Shown here: piece by piece, positions 15,689 to 23,803 of the stretch | How positions within the stretch are numbered: position 1 is the stretch's first letter | Layout of the letters: each line of letters starts with the position of its first letter | From: Paludibacteraceae bacterium | GTDB lineage: Bacteria > Bacteroidota > Bacteroidia > Bacteroidales > Paludibacteraceae | Length of the DNA: 49,845 nt | Direction: 5' to 3' | NCBI GenBank assembly: GCA_017649925.1 | Contig: JAGCFX010000003.1 | Coordinates: 1-49,845, forward strand | Made by a program: the position numbers and the translations under genes | The notes under the pieces: generated by a model | Told to the model about the DNA's origin: nothing | Database searches by the model: none | The model's input: the letters and a program-made list of their open reading frames with translations, nothing else

Positions 15689-17191
15689 ATGAAAAAATAT
15701 ATTCTTGTTGCTCTTTGTTCTTTGCTTGTTCTTCCTGCCTTTGCAAAGAAGGAACCCAAACCGCAGGAAGTGGATTCGTTGGGACGGAAGATCAAGACCG
15801 GTTGGAACTTCGGTATCTTGCCTTCCATCGCTTATGATGCCGATTATGGCTTCCAAGGCGGTGTGTTGACGAATGTGTATTATTACGGTGACGGTTCGCA
15901 ATACCCCGAGTATATCCATTCGTTGTATCTCGAGGCAGCTTATACTACCAAACACCACGGTATCTTCCGCTTCAATTATGATTCCAAATATCTTATCCCG
16001 GGCCATCGGCTTACTTTGGACGCTACTTATTTGCCCGATGCGATGTGCGATTTCTATGGCTTCAACGGTTTCCAGTCACAATATAACTACAACTGGCATA
16101 ACTGGAATAAGAAACCCGAGAAGATGGATATTGCAGACTACCGCACACGTGTTTTCTATAAGTACAAACGCGACCTTATCCGTGTAGCGGGTGACATCGA
16201 AGGAACGATTTACAAGGACCTGAAGTGGAATGCCGGACTGGGCGTGTTAGGCTATATCATCGATGATTGCGACATCGACATGCTCAACGGCAAGAAGCGG
16301 CCTTTTGACCCTACGAAAGAAGCATGGGAACAGAAAGCACTTGACCCCAATGCGCAGTTGTTATACGATAAATACAAGACATGGGGACTGATTGGTGCAG
16401 ACGAGCAGAACGGAGGATGGCATCCTTACTTGCGCGTAGGTATCACATATGACACCCGCGATAAACGACAAGGACCGAACAAAGGTATCTATACTGACCT
16501 GTTCTTTACATACTCGGCAGCATTCAATGCGGCGTATGGACAACAGGCAACTGCGGGATACAACCATCTCCAACTCAACTTCACTTTCCGTCATTATGTG
16601 CCGTGTTTTGTGGATAAAAACGGTATCAACCGCATCACTTTTGCCTACCGACTCGGTATTCAGAATAACATTGCCGGGCGCTCACCGTTCTATATGAATA
16701 ACTACCTGAATACGCTCTTTATCCAGCGCGTTTATTACGAAGGATTGGGTGGCGGTAACTCGGTGAGAGGTATGATGGCAAACCGTATTCTTGCGGATGG
16801 TTTTGCATTCGCAAATATAGAGTTTCGCTTCCGCGTGGTCAACTTCGATATCGGACGTCAGCATTTCTTCATCGGACTGAACCCGTTCTTCGATATGGGT
16901 ATCATCACGCAGCCATACAACATGGATGATCTGGTGGCACGGCATACGAACGGCACCTATACCACGTTGCAAGAGAGTTTTGATGCAAATCATGAAGTTG
17001 GCGAAACCTTCTCGGATTATTTTACTACCGATCCTAAACGCATTTATTTCCCGCATATGACTGCCGGTATAGGTCTCAAAGTCGGTATGAATGAGAACTT
17101 CGTGCTCTCTGCCGATTGGGGTATGCCGATTGATCGACAGGACAATCAGAAACTGGCGAATTTCTACGTCAAGATGGGATATTTGTTCTAA
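15689..17191 (+). CDS. Omp85/BamA-like outer membrane beta-barrel protein
   Basis: A 500-aa outer-membrane protein: signal peptide (1-19, ending AFA), then a barrel-like sequence of alternating strands through to a terminal aromatic residue (VKMGYLF). The LGGGNSVRGMMANRIL segment (about residues 355-370) matches the conserved VRGY/F loop of the Omp85 superfamily, followed by a typical ANIEFRFRVVNFDI strand. POTRA domains seem to be absent, so it is the short barrel-only form common in Bacteroidota ('surface antigen D15-like'). It is last in the acyltransferase-DUF819 operon. Function is unknown; it may be a lipid or protein channel. Confidence 0.85.
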   Translation: MKKYILVALCSLLVLPAFAKKEPKPQEVDSLGRKIKTGWNFGILPSIAYDADYGFQGGVLTNVYYYGDGSQYPEYIHSLYLEAAYTTKHHGIFRFNYDSKYLIPGHRLTLDATYLPDAMCDFYGFNGFQSQYNYNWHNWNKKPEKMDIADYRTRVFYKYKRDLIRVAGDIEGTIYKDLKWNAGLGVLGYIIDDCDIDMLNGKKRPFDPTKEAWEQKALDPNAQLLYDKYKTWGLIGADEQNGGWHPYLRVGITYDTRDKRQGPNKGIYTDLFFTYSAAFNAAYGQQATAGYNHLQLNFTFRHYVPCFVDKNGINRITFAYRLGIQNNIAGRSPFYMNNYLNTLFIQRVYYEGLGGGNSVRGMMANRILADGFAFANIEFRFRVVNFDIGRQHFFIGLNPFFDMGIITQPYNMDDLVARHTNGTYTTLQESFDANHEVGETFSDYFTTDPKRIYFPHMTAGIGLKVGMNENFVLSADWGMPIDRQDNQKLANFYVKMGYLF

Positions 17192-17237
17192 GGTATTGAG
17201 AAAAAATGCATTTTTTTGCAAAATAATTGCTTCAAAA

Positions 17238-17269
17238 TTTGGTCAATTCAAAAAAAAGCAGTACTTTTG
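17238..17269 (+). promoter_or_regulatory. Promoter of tRNA-Gln
   Basis: TTTG (17238-17241), 20 bp, TACTTTTG (17262-17269), a perfect consensus match 56 bp before the tRNA. A small leader hairpin (CGTCC/GGACG, 17301-17317) lies between. Confidence 0.85.
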
Positions 17270-17325
17270 CACCCGCTTTTGAGAAATCAATAGTGTCTCG
17301 CGTCCGTTCGATGGACGTTCGCCGC

Positions 17326-17396
17326 TGCTCAATGGTGTAATGGTAGCACTACAGATTCTGGTTCTGTCTGTCTGGGTTCGAGTCCTGGTTGAGCAA
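17326..17396 (+). tRNA. tRNA-Gln (anticodon CTG)
   Basis: A 71-nt cloverleaf. The acceptor stem TGCTCAA pairs with TTGAGCA, followed by discriminator A at 17396. The anticodon arm is ACAGA-TTCTGGT-TCTGT with U33 and anticodon CTG. The T-loop is TTCGAGT. CCA is not encoded. It decodes CAG. Confidence 0.93.
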
Positions 17397-17449
17397 CACA
17401 AAAAATGACTTCCCTTGTGGAGGTCATTTCTTTTTATCGAGTCCTGGTT
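17378..17449 (+). repeat. 13-bp direct repeat of the tRNA-Gln T-arm
   Basis: TCGAGTCCTGGTT at 17378-17390, inside the T-arm and acceptor stem, is repeated exactly at 17437-17449 just beyond the terminator, ending at the stop codon of the convergent gene. It could be an attachment-site trace; no integrase is nearby. Confidence 0.55.
17403..17435 (+). terminator. Rho-independent terminator after tRNA-Gln, likely bidirectional
   Basis: AAATGACTTCC (17403-17413) pairs with GGAGGTCATTT (17419-17429), one G-T pair, followed by CTTTTT. On the minus strand the same hairpin is followed by a T-run, so it can also end the convergent protease gene. Confidence 0.85.
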
Positions 17450-18165
17450 TATAATACTTTCTCGAGCGCTTTTTCCAGTTGCCGGTCGCTGTCTTCAAAC
17501 TCTCCGGAATCCAGCAGATAGCGGAATATAGCCATGGCTTGTTCGTATTGGTCAGTGCGGTAAAGCGCATAGGCATAGATGACCAGATAACGCGGACTGA
17601 GCCATTCGGCGTAGGGTTGTAATGCGTCAACAATCCGCTGTTGTTGCGCACGCGCCGTGTCTTCACTCAACTGATTGGCAATGACCAATGCCTGCTGCTC
17701 GGCTTCGGGTTTGGGCTCAAAATAGATCTTGTTTCCCGCTATCGAATAATACGCAAAACGCTCCAACACCGCTTGCCCGAAAAGACAGGTGGCATTCGGT
17801 TGATCTCCAATTCCTACAGATGCTTGGATATCATGCAGCACACAATCTCCGATCTGCATGCGTTTAATATTAAAATGCCTAACGGCATGTGACTGTCCGT
17901 TAGCTAACTCTGCCTCATTGGCTTTCGATAAGTCTTTGCGTTTGACAATGCCGCGACGGAGCAGTTCGTTAAATACAGACTGGTTGATGAAAAGGGAAGA
18001 ACAGCCGGTGTCAAAAATAAAATTGACCTCTATGTCGTCGATATTTGCTCGAATATATCTGCCACCGCTGTATGATTCAGTAAGTGGCACACTATAACTC
18101 TCTTCCGCCATGACGGGCAAAGCCGTCATGAGAACGGTAATTGCTATCCATAACCATCGTTTCAT
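17449..18165 (-). CDS. Exported retropepsin-like aspartic protease
   Basis: A 238-aa exported protein with signal peptide MKRWLWIAITVLMTALPVMA and a single retropepsin-like (clan AA) domain. The catalytic motif VNFIFDTGCSSLFI lies near residue 52, and the second landmark CLFGQAVLERFAYYSIAGNKIYF corresponds to the ILG-type strand. One active-site Asp per chain implies a homodimer, as in retropepsins. The C-terminal ~70 aa are helical and TPR-like (YAYALYRTDQYEQAMAIFRYLL). A longer frame to 18198 crosses the promoter, so ATG 18165 is used. It is divergent from mfd; substrate unknown, probably periplasmic. Confidence 0.83.
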   Translation of the reverse strand: MKRWLWIAITVLMTALPVMAEESYSVPLTESYSGGRYIRANIDDIEVNFIFDTGCSSLFINQSVFNELLRRGIVKRKDLSKANEAELANGQSHAVRHFNIKRMQIGDCVLHDIQASVGIGDQPNATCLFGQAVLERFAYYSIAGNKIYFEPKPEAEQQALVIANQLSEDTARAQQQRIVDALQPYAEWLSPRYLVIYAYALYRTDQYEQAMAIFRYLLDSGEFEDSDRQLEKALEKVL

Positions 18166-18169
18166 GCTG

Positions 18170-18201
18170 CAAAAGTAGTACTTTTTTCTCACATGCACAA
18201 G
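18170..18201 (-). promoter_or_regulatory. Promoter of the aspartic protease
   Basis: Minus strand CTTG (18201-18198), 20 bp, TACTTTTG (18177-18170), directly before the ATG at 18165. The resulting mRNA would have almost no leader. It is back to back with the mfd promoter, the -33 boxes being 15 bp apart. Confidence 0.75.
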
Positions 18202-18216
18202 AATTATGCCAAAAAA

Positions 18217-18248
18217 TTTGCATATGTCAAAAAAATATTGTACTTTTG
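18217..18248 (+). promoter_or_regulatory. Promoter of mfd
   Basis: TTTG (18217-18220), 20 bp, TACTTTTG (18241-18248), extended by CATATGTC after the -33 box. It lies 11 bp before the ATG at 18259, excluding the upstream in-frame ATG at 18193. Confidence 0.85.
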
Positions 18249-18258
18249 CACGCTATTT

Positions 18259-21200
18259 ATGCAGATTAGCGACTTGGAGATATTGTTCGGTCATCATCCG
18301 GAGTTGGCGTTGACGAAGCGGGAGTTGCAGAAAGGCTCGGTGACACATGTCTTATGGAGTGGATTGTATGCCTCTACGCGCGCGCTGGCGTTGGCGCAGT
18401 TGGAAAAGCCGCTATTCGTGATCTTTGACAATGCAGAAGCAGCACAGTATCTGTATACGGATTTGAAGACGGTAGGTGCTGATGCAATGTTCTTCCCTGC
18501 GGCGCAGAAACGGCGGACCGTTGATGAAGCGGCAGTGGTGCAACGGACAGAGACGCTCTCTGCTCTCACGCGCAGAGAACCGGACAAAGAGTTTATTGTG
18601 GTCACTTATCCGGAAGCCATTGCAGAACCCGTGCCGGCAAAAGAGGAGTTGAATGCTGTCAGTTTCCAACTGAAGGTAGGGCAGGAAATTCAGCAATCAG
18701 CGCTCGGCAGTCAGCTCTCTGACTTGGGTTTTGAGCGAGTGGATTTTGTGTTCCAACCCGGGCAATACGCCGTGCGCGGTTCGATTGTGGATATCTACAG
18801 TTACAGTCACGATAATCCTTACCGCTTTGATTTCTTCGGCGATGAGATTGAGAGTATCCGTGAGTTTGATATTGAGGACCAATTGTCCAAATCTCGCGTG
18901 GAAACGGCAGAGATCGTAGGAAAGGGGCAAAGTGACGATGCGCAATGTACGAAGGCTCTGGTCACGGACTATCTTGCGGAAGATTTTGTGTGGGTGTCGA
19001 ATAGTTGGCAGGTGGCTCAATTTAAGTTGAATGGTCTGGGATTATCTCGTAATGCCCTCGATGCGCTCTCGTTCCGCTCTCTTGAGATGGCCGAGAAGAG
19101 TACATTTGCTGAACACAGTAAGATTTCGTTTGATACTATTCCGCAACCAATCTTCCATAAGCAGTTTGATATCTTGACGGACGATCTGAAGAAGCATATT
19201 GAGGAAGGGTACAAAATCTACATACTCGCGGAACAACAAAAGCAACTGGACCGTCTCAAAGCTATCTTCGAGGCACAAGATGTCAATATCTCCTTTGTCG
19301 GCATCAATGCGACCCTGCATGAGGGATTTGTGGATAAGGGACTGAAGATTTGCTGCTATACCGACCATCAGATCTTCGAGCGTTTCCATCGCGTGACGAT
19401 GAGTAGCGAGAATGCCCGGCGCGGAAAAGCGATCATCACCCTGCGTGAGATCAATCAGTTGCAAGTGGGCGATTATGTGGTGCATAGCGATCATGGTATT
19501 GCTAAGTTCGGAGGTTTGGTAACAACACCGGTGAACGGTAAGCCGCAAGAGATGATCAAACTCAATTACCGCGACGGTGCGAATGTGTTTGTAAGTATCC
19601 ATAACTTGCACCGCATCAGCAAATACAAAGGGCGCGAAGGTTCGGAGCCGACGATAGCGCGACTAGGTAGCGGTGCGTGGGAACGACTCAAAGAGCGGAC
19701 GAAAGACAAGGTAAAGGACATTGCACGCGATTTGATTCGTTTGTATGCGACACGCAAACAGCAGAAAGGCTTTGCTTATTCGCCCGATGGCTATATGCAG
19801 CATGAGTTGGAGGCGTCGTTCTTATATGAAGACACACCTGATCAGGCCAAGGCGACCGCAGATGTGAAGCGCGACTTGGAGAGCCCGATGCCGATGGATA
19901 GGCTCGTTTGCGGCGATGTGGGATTCGGTAAGACTGAAGTGGCCATGCGTGCGGCGTTTAAGGTTGCAACGGACGGCAAACAGGTAGCAGTATTAGTGCC
20001 GACAACGGTCCTGGCACTGCAACACTATAACACGTTCACTGAGCGCATGAAGAATCTGCCGGTACGGATTGAGTATCTGAGTCGGTTGAAGAGTGCGAAG
20101 GAGATCAAGGAATTGCTGGCGGACTTGGAAGCAGGAAAGATCGATATCCTGATAGGCACGCATAAGTTGATAGGCAAAGGCGTCAAGTGGCATGACTTGG
20201 GATTGCTGATTATCGATGAGGAGCAGAAGTTCGGAGTGGCAGCGAAGGAGAAACTGAAGAGTCTGCGCGCGAATGTCGATGTGCTGACATTGACGGCAAC
20301 GCCAATCCCGCGCACCTTGCAGTTCTCGCTGTTGGGCGCAAGAGACTTGAGTATCATGACCACGCCTCCGCCAAACAGATATCCGGTACAGACAGAGTTA
20401 ATCACGATTGACGACGAGGATATCATCAAGGAGGCAATTGAATTGGAGATGGGGCGTAACGGCCAGATCTTCATCGTCAACAACCGCATAGAGATGTTGC
20501 CGCGAATCGAGCACAGAATACGGAAGTTAGTGCCGGAAGCACGTATAGTGACGGCTCACGGACAACTGCCGGCGAATGAGATGGAGGAACGCTTGGAAGC
20601 GTTTATCAATTACGACTATGATATCTTACTCTCAACGACGATTATCGAGTCCGGAGTGGATATTCCGAACGTGAACACGATATTGATCTTCAGCGCAGAT
20701 AAATACGGTCTGGCGGATTTGCATCAGTTACGCGGACGCGTGGGACGAAGCAATCGCAAGGCTTATTGCTATCTGATTGCACCGGAGAAAGAGCTGTTGA
20801 CAGAAGATGCGAGAAGACGATTGGAGGCATTGAGCACGTTCGCGGAACTCGGTTCGGGATTCAATCTGGCAATGCAAGACCTGGATATCCGCGGTGCGGG
20901 AAACATGTTAGGCAGCGAGCAATCGGGCTTTATAGCAGACTTGGGTTACGAGACTTATCAGCGGATACTGAACGAGGCTGTGGAAGAGTTGAAAGAGGAA
21001 GAAGGATTAAACAGCGGCGATGCCGCATTGGATAACTCAGAAAAGGCGTTCAACGGCGCGCAGCACTTATGGTGTAACGATTCGCAGCTGGAGACGGATT
21101 TGCCGGTGTGCTTCCCGACGGATTATATTGAGAATATATCCGAGCGAATCACATTATATAGGGAGTTGGACGGATTGAGAAGTGAAGAGCAACTGATAGC

Positions 21201-21552
21201 ATACAAGAAACGTCTAATCGACCGTTTCGGACCGTTACCAGAGCCTGCGGAAGAGCTGTTGGAAGTGGTGCGTCTGCGTTGGATCTGTTGCCGGTTGGGT
21301 ATAGAAAAGATACTGCTCAAAGGAGAACGAATGACGATGTATCTGGTGCAACACAAAGATGCATACTGGCAGTCGGAGCAATTCGGCAATATTGTACAAT
21401 ATGCCGTGACGCGCCCTGAGCGATGCTTACTGCATGAGGAACGAGATAAGAAAGGCATTCCCACCGGCAGACGGTGCGTGAACATCAGTAATGTGAAAAC
21501 AATCAATGGAGCCATAACGCTCCTAACCAAAATAGAAAAAGGAGAATTATGA
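18259..21552 (+). CDS. mfd: Transcription-repair coupling factor Mfd
   Basis: A 1097-aa ATP-dependent translocase that removes RNA polymerase stalled at DNA lesions and recruits UvrA. The N-terminal UvrB-homology region covers about 1-350. The CarD-like polymerase-interacting domain follows near 400-460 (QVGDYVVHSDHGIAKFGG). The RecG-like motor has Walker A GDVGFGKTE near 551, the DEEQ box near 652, TLTATPIPRTL near 676, and helicase motifs GVDIPN and QLRGRVGR. The C-terminal TRCF domain lies at about 950-1080. Length is normal. The promoter position sets the start at 18259. It leads a (+) operon with kdsB (ATGA overlap), deoD, an outer-membrane gene and yidC. Confidence 0.97.
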   Translation: MQISDLEILFGHHPELALTKRELQKGSVTHVLWSGLYASTRALALAQLEKPLFVIFDNAEAAQYLYTDLKTVGADAMFFPAAQKRRTVDEAAVVQRTETLSALTRREPDKEFIVVTYPEAIAEPVPAKEELNAVSFQLKVGQEIQQSALGSQLSDLGFERVDFVFQPGQYAVRGSIVDIYSYSHDNPYRFDFFGDEIESIREFDIEDQLSKSRVETAEIVGKGQSDDAQCTKALVTDYLAEDFVWVSNSWQVAQFKLNGLGLSRNALDALSFRSLEMAEKSTFAEHSKISFDTIPQPIFHKQFDILTDDLKKHIEEGYKIYILAEQQKQLDRLKAIFEAQDVNISFVGINATLHEGFVDKGLKICCYTDHQIFERFHRVTMSSENARRGKAIITLREINQLQVGDYVVHSDHGIAKFGGLVTTPVNGKPQEMIKLNYRDGANVFVSIHNLHRISKYKGREGSEPTIARLGSGAWERLKERTKDKVKDIARDLIRLYATRKQQKGFAYSPDGYMQHELEASFLYEDTPDQAKATADVKRDLESPMPMDRLVCGDVGFGKTEVAMRAAFKVATDGKQVAVLVPTTVLALQHYNTFTERMKNLPVRIEYLSRLKSAKEIKELLADLEAGKIDILIGTHKLIGKGVKWHDLGLLIIDEEQKFGVAAKEKLKSLRANVDVLTLTATPIPRTLQFSLLGARDLSIMTTPPPNRYPVQTELITIDDEDIIKEAIELEMGRNGQIFIVNNRIEMLPRIEHRIRKLVPEARIVTAHGQLPANEMEERLEAFINYDYDILLSTTIIESGVDIPNVNTILIFSADKYGLADLHQLRGRVGRSNRKAYCYLIAPEKELLTEDARRRLEALSTFAELGSGFNLAMQDLDIRGAGNMLGSEQSGFIADLGYETYQRILNEAVEELKEEEGLNSGDAALDNSEKAFNGAQHLWCNDSQLETDLPVCFPTDYIENISERITLYRELDGLRSEEQLIAYKKRLIDRFGPLPEPAEELLEVVRLRWICCRLGIEKILLKGERMTMYLVQHKDAYWQSEQFGNIVQYAVTRPERCLLHEERDKKGIPTGRRCVNISNVKTINGAITLLTKIEKGEL

Positions 21553-22298
21553 AATTTATAGGAATTATACCGGCACGCTATGCGTCCACACGTTTCCCGG
21601 GTAAACCGCTAGCGGAGATTTGTAACCGTTCAGTTATCCATCGTGTGTATGAACAGGCGTCCAAAGCGTTAGATACCGTGGTCGTCGCAACGGATGATGA
21701 GCGTATATACGATGCTGTAGAAGCGTTTGGCGGCAAAGTAGTGATGACGCGCGTTGACCATAAATGCGGTACGGACCGTTGTTTGGAAGCTTACGAAGCC
21801 ATTACCACGCCGGGTTGGCGCGCACAGAACGATACGGATACGGTGATAATCAACATTCAAGGCGATGAACCGTTTATTCAACCGGAACAGATAGCAACGC
21901 TCATGGCTTGTTTTGAACAAGAAGACACGCAGATAGCTACACTCGTAAGACCGTTTATGAAAGAGGATACCAAGGAGGCATTGGAGAATCGTAACACGCC
22001 GAAAGTAGAGTGGAACAAGCAGACGGGCGAGGCGATCATGTTCTCGCGTAAAGTGATTGCGTGTGCGGATGGTTCGCATTACCGCCACATCGGCATCTAC
22101 GCGTATCGTGCGGATGTGTTGGCGCAAATCACGAAGTTACCGCAGTCTCCATTGGAGATCGCAGAGAGTCTGGAGCAGTTGCGATGGCTGGAGAACGGAT
22201 TCCGGATTCGCGTGGGTGTGACGAATGTGCAGACCATAGGCATTGATACGCCTGAGGACCTTGAACGGGCGATTGAATGGTATAAATACAATGGATAG
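21549..22298 (+). CDS. kdsB: 3-deoxy-manno-octulosonate cytidylyltransferase (CMP-Kdo synthetase)
   Basis: A 249-aa cytosolic enzyme that activates Kdo with CTP for lipid A-core LPS synthesis. The N-terminal nucleotide-binding signature IPARYASTRFPGKPL is complete. Further landmarks are VVVATDDERIYDAV, CGTDRCLEA, NIQGDEPFI (metal-binding Asp) and HIGIYAYR. Length matches the family. The start overlaps the mfd stop as ATGA and happens to be preceded by a GGAG, formed by the last mfd codons. Its presence confirms a Gram-negative cell with Kdo-containing LPS. Confidence 0.97.
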   Translation: MKFIGIIPARYASTRFPGKPLAEICNRSVIHRVYEQASKALDTVVVATDDERIYDAVEAFGGKVVMTRVDHKCGTDRCLEAYEAITTPGWRAQNDTDTVIINIQGDEPFIQPEQIATLMACFEQEDTQIATLVRPFMKEDTKEALENRNTPKVEWNKQTGEAIMFSRKVIACADGSHYRHIGIYAYRADVLAQITKLPQSPLEIAESLEQLRWLENGFRIRVGVTNVQTIGIDTPEDLERAIEWYKYNG

Positions 22299-22341
22299 AA
22301 CGAAACAAAAATAACATTATTAACCTTTTAAAAACACAATT

Positions 22342-23064
22342 ATGGCAAAAGAAAATTGTCCAACCCCGCACATCGGTGCGCAGTATGGAGAGATTGCAAA
22401 AACGATGATTATGGCAGGCGATCCGCTTCGCGTTAAGCTGATGGCAGAGCGTTATTTGGAGAACCCTGTATTGGTTAACAACGTACGTGGTATGTTGGCT
22501 TACACCGGCACGTACAAAGGCAAGAAAGTGACGGTTATGGGCCATGGAATGGGTATTCCTTCCATCGGTATCTATTCGTATGAATTGTTCAACTTCTACG
22601 ATGTTGAGACGATTATTCGCGTAGGTTCGTGCGGTGCCCGTCAGACTTATGTGAACCTCGGCGATCTCGTGATAGCACAAGGTAGTTGCACCGACAGCAA
22701 CTATGGTGCCCAGTATAATCTGCCCGGTCATTTTGCTCCGTTGGCTAACTTCGGTTTGTGCCGCAAGGCGGTTGACGCAGCAGAGAAACGCGGTTACAAG
22801 TATCACGTAGGTAACGTCTTGGCTTGCGATATCTTCTACTCGGAAGATCCGCGTAAAGGCAACTGGACTAAGATGGGCGTGTTGGCTGATGAGATGGAAG
22901 CTCCGTCGCTGTATATGAATGCAGCGCGCGCAGGCAAGAAAGCATTGGTGATCTGCACCGTCAGTGACCATATTTTGACCGGCGAGGCATTATCTGCTGA
23001 GGCTCGTCAGAACACGTTTACCAACATGATGGACGTAGCATTCGACATCGTTGCGAATGAATAA
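22342..23064 (+). CDS. deoD: Purine nucleoside phosphorylase, DeoD type
   Basis: A 240-aa enzyme of the hexameric DeoD type that phosphorolyses purine (deoxy)nucleosides to base and (deoxy)ribose-1-phosphate in salvage. The phosphate-site motifs MAGDPLRVK and IRVGSCGA are present, with the ribose site MGHGMGIPS and the purine site DEMEAPSLY followed by CTVSDH, whose Asp is the acid residue of DeoD-type enzymes. It begins 43 bp after kdsB with no clear promoter between. Its 3' end overlaps the next gene by eight bases. Confidence 0.96.
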   Translation: MAKENCPTPHIGAQYGEIAKTMIMAGDPLRVKLMAERYLENPVLVNNVRGMLAYTGTYKGKKVTVMGHGMGIPSIGIYSYELFNFYDVETIIRVGSCGARQTYVNLGDLVIAQGSCTDSNYGAQYNLPGHFAPLANFGLCRKAVDAAEKRGYKYHVGNVLACDIFYSEDPRKGNWTKMGVLADEMEAPSLYMNAARAGKKALVICTVSDHILTGEALSAEARQNTFTNMMDVAFDIVANE

Positions 23065-23785
23065 AAAAATCCTAATAATAGGTCTTTTGGCTCTCCTTCC
23101 TCTTGCTCTGATGGCGCAGGAGGAAGGGGCAGCTAAAGCTCCCGCCAAGAGTAAATCCGGCGTATTTACGGGCTTCTCTGGCGGTATGATGTTACACGGC
23201 GGATACCTGTTCGCCGATGACCCGAGCAAGGTCTTCAGCAATACCGGCTTGGGAAGTGCGGAATATATTAAAGGTCTGCCGAAAGCCGGTTGGTGTTACG
23301 GCTTAGGCGGTTCGTTGCGCGTACATCTGATTAACCATATTCACATCGGCGCAGAGGGATTTGTGAGTACGATGCCGCTGATGAAAACGGGTTCTAACGT
23401 TCGTACCGGTTGGGGTGGCGCGTTATGTGATTTCTACGGCAATTGGGGAAAAGTGCGTCCGATGATAGGATTGACGCTCGGCGGCGGTTCGATGAAACGC
23501 TTATATGTACCGGACCAAAGCGAAGGAGTGCATTATGCCGAGAGTGATAGCACGCATTATAATGCCTCTTACACCAAAACACCGTTCTTTTTTGTTGACC
23601 CTTATGTAGGGATGGAGATTGATATCAACAGTCATATGGCGGTCATTCTCCGGATTGATTATATGCTCCCATTCGGAACGAGTAATACGAACCTGACGGA
23701 AAACGTCGCGTGGAGCAAGTTTATGAGCCCGAGTGGCCCGCGTCTGTACATCGGCGTGATGTTCGGACAACTGAAACGAGAATAA
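23057..23785 (+). CDS. Outer-membrane beta-barrel-like protein
   Basis: A 242-aa exported protein with signal peptide MNKKILIIGLLALLPLALMA. The rest is Gly- and aromatic-rich alternating strands (SGGMMLHGGYLF; YGLGGSLRVHLINHIHIGAEGF; GLTLGGGSM; YIGVMFGQL), which fits a small 8-stranded outer-membrane barrel. No specific family is recognised. An alternative TTG start at 23051 adds two residues; ATG 23057 gives a typical signal peptide. It overlaps deoD by eight bases and precedes yidC by 18 bp, so all are one transcript. Confidence 0.77.
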   Translation: MNKKILIIGLLALLPLALMAQEEGAAKAPAKSKSGVFTGFSGGMMLHGGYLFADDPSKVFSNTGLGSAEYIKGLPKAGWCYGLGGSLRVHLINHIHIGAEGFVSTMPLMKTGSNVRTGWGGALCDFYGNWGKVRPMIGLTLGGGSMKRLYVPDQSEGVHYAESDSTHYNASYTKTPFFFVDPYVGMEIDINSHMAVILRIDYMLPFGTSNTNLTENVAWSKFMSPSGPRLYIGVMFGQLKRE

Positions 23786-23803
23786 AGACAAAACAATTAT
23801 ACA

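Noticed and set aside
17326-18165. An integrated mobile element next to tRNA-Gln
   Set aside because: No integrase, transposase or phage gene lies nearby; only a 13-bp repeat supports it.
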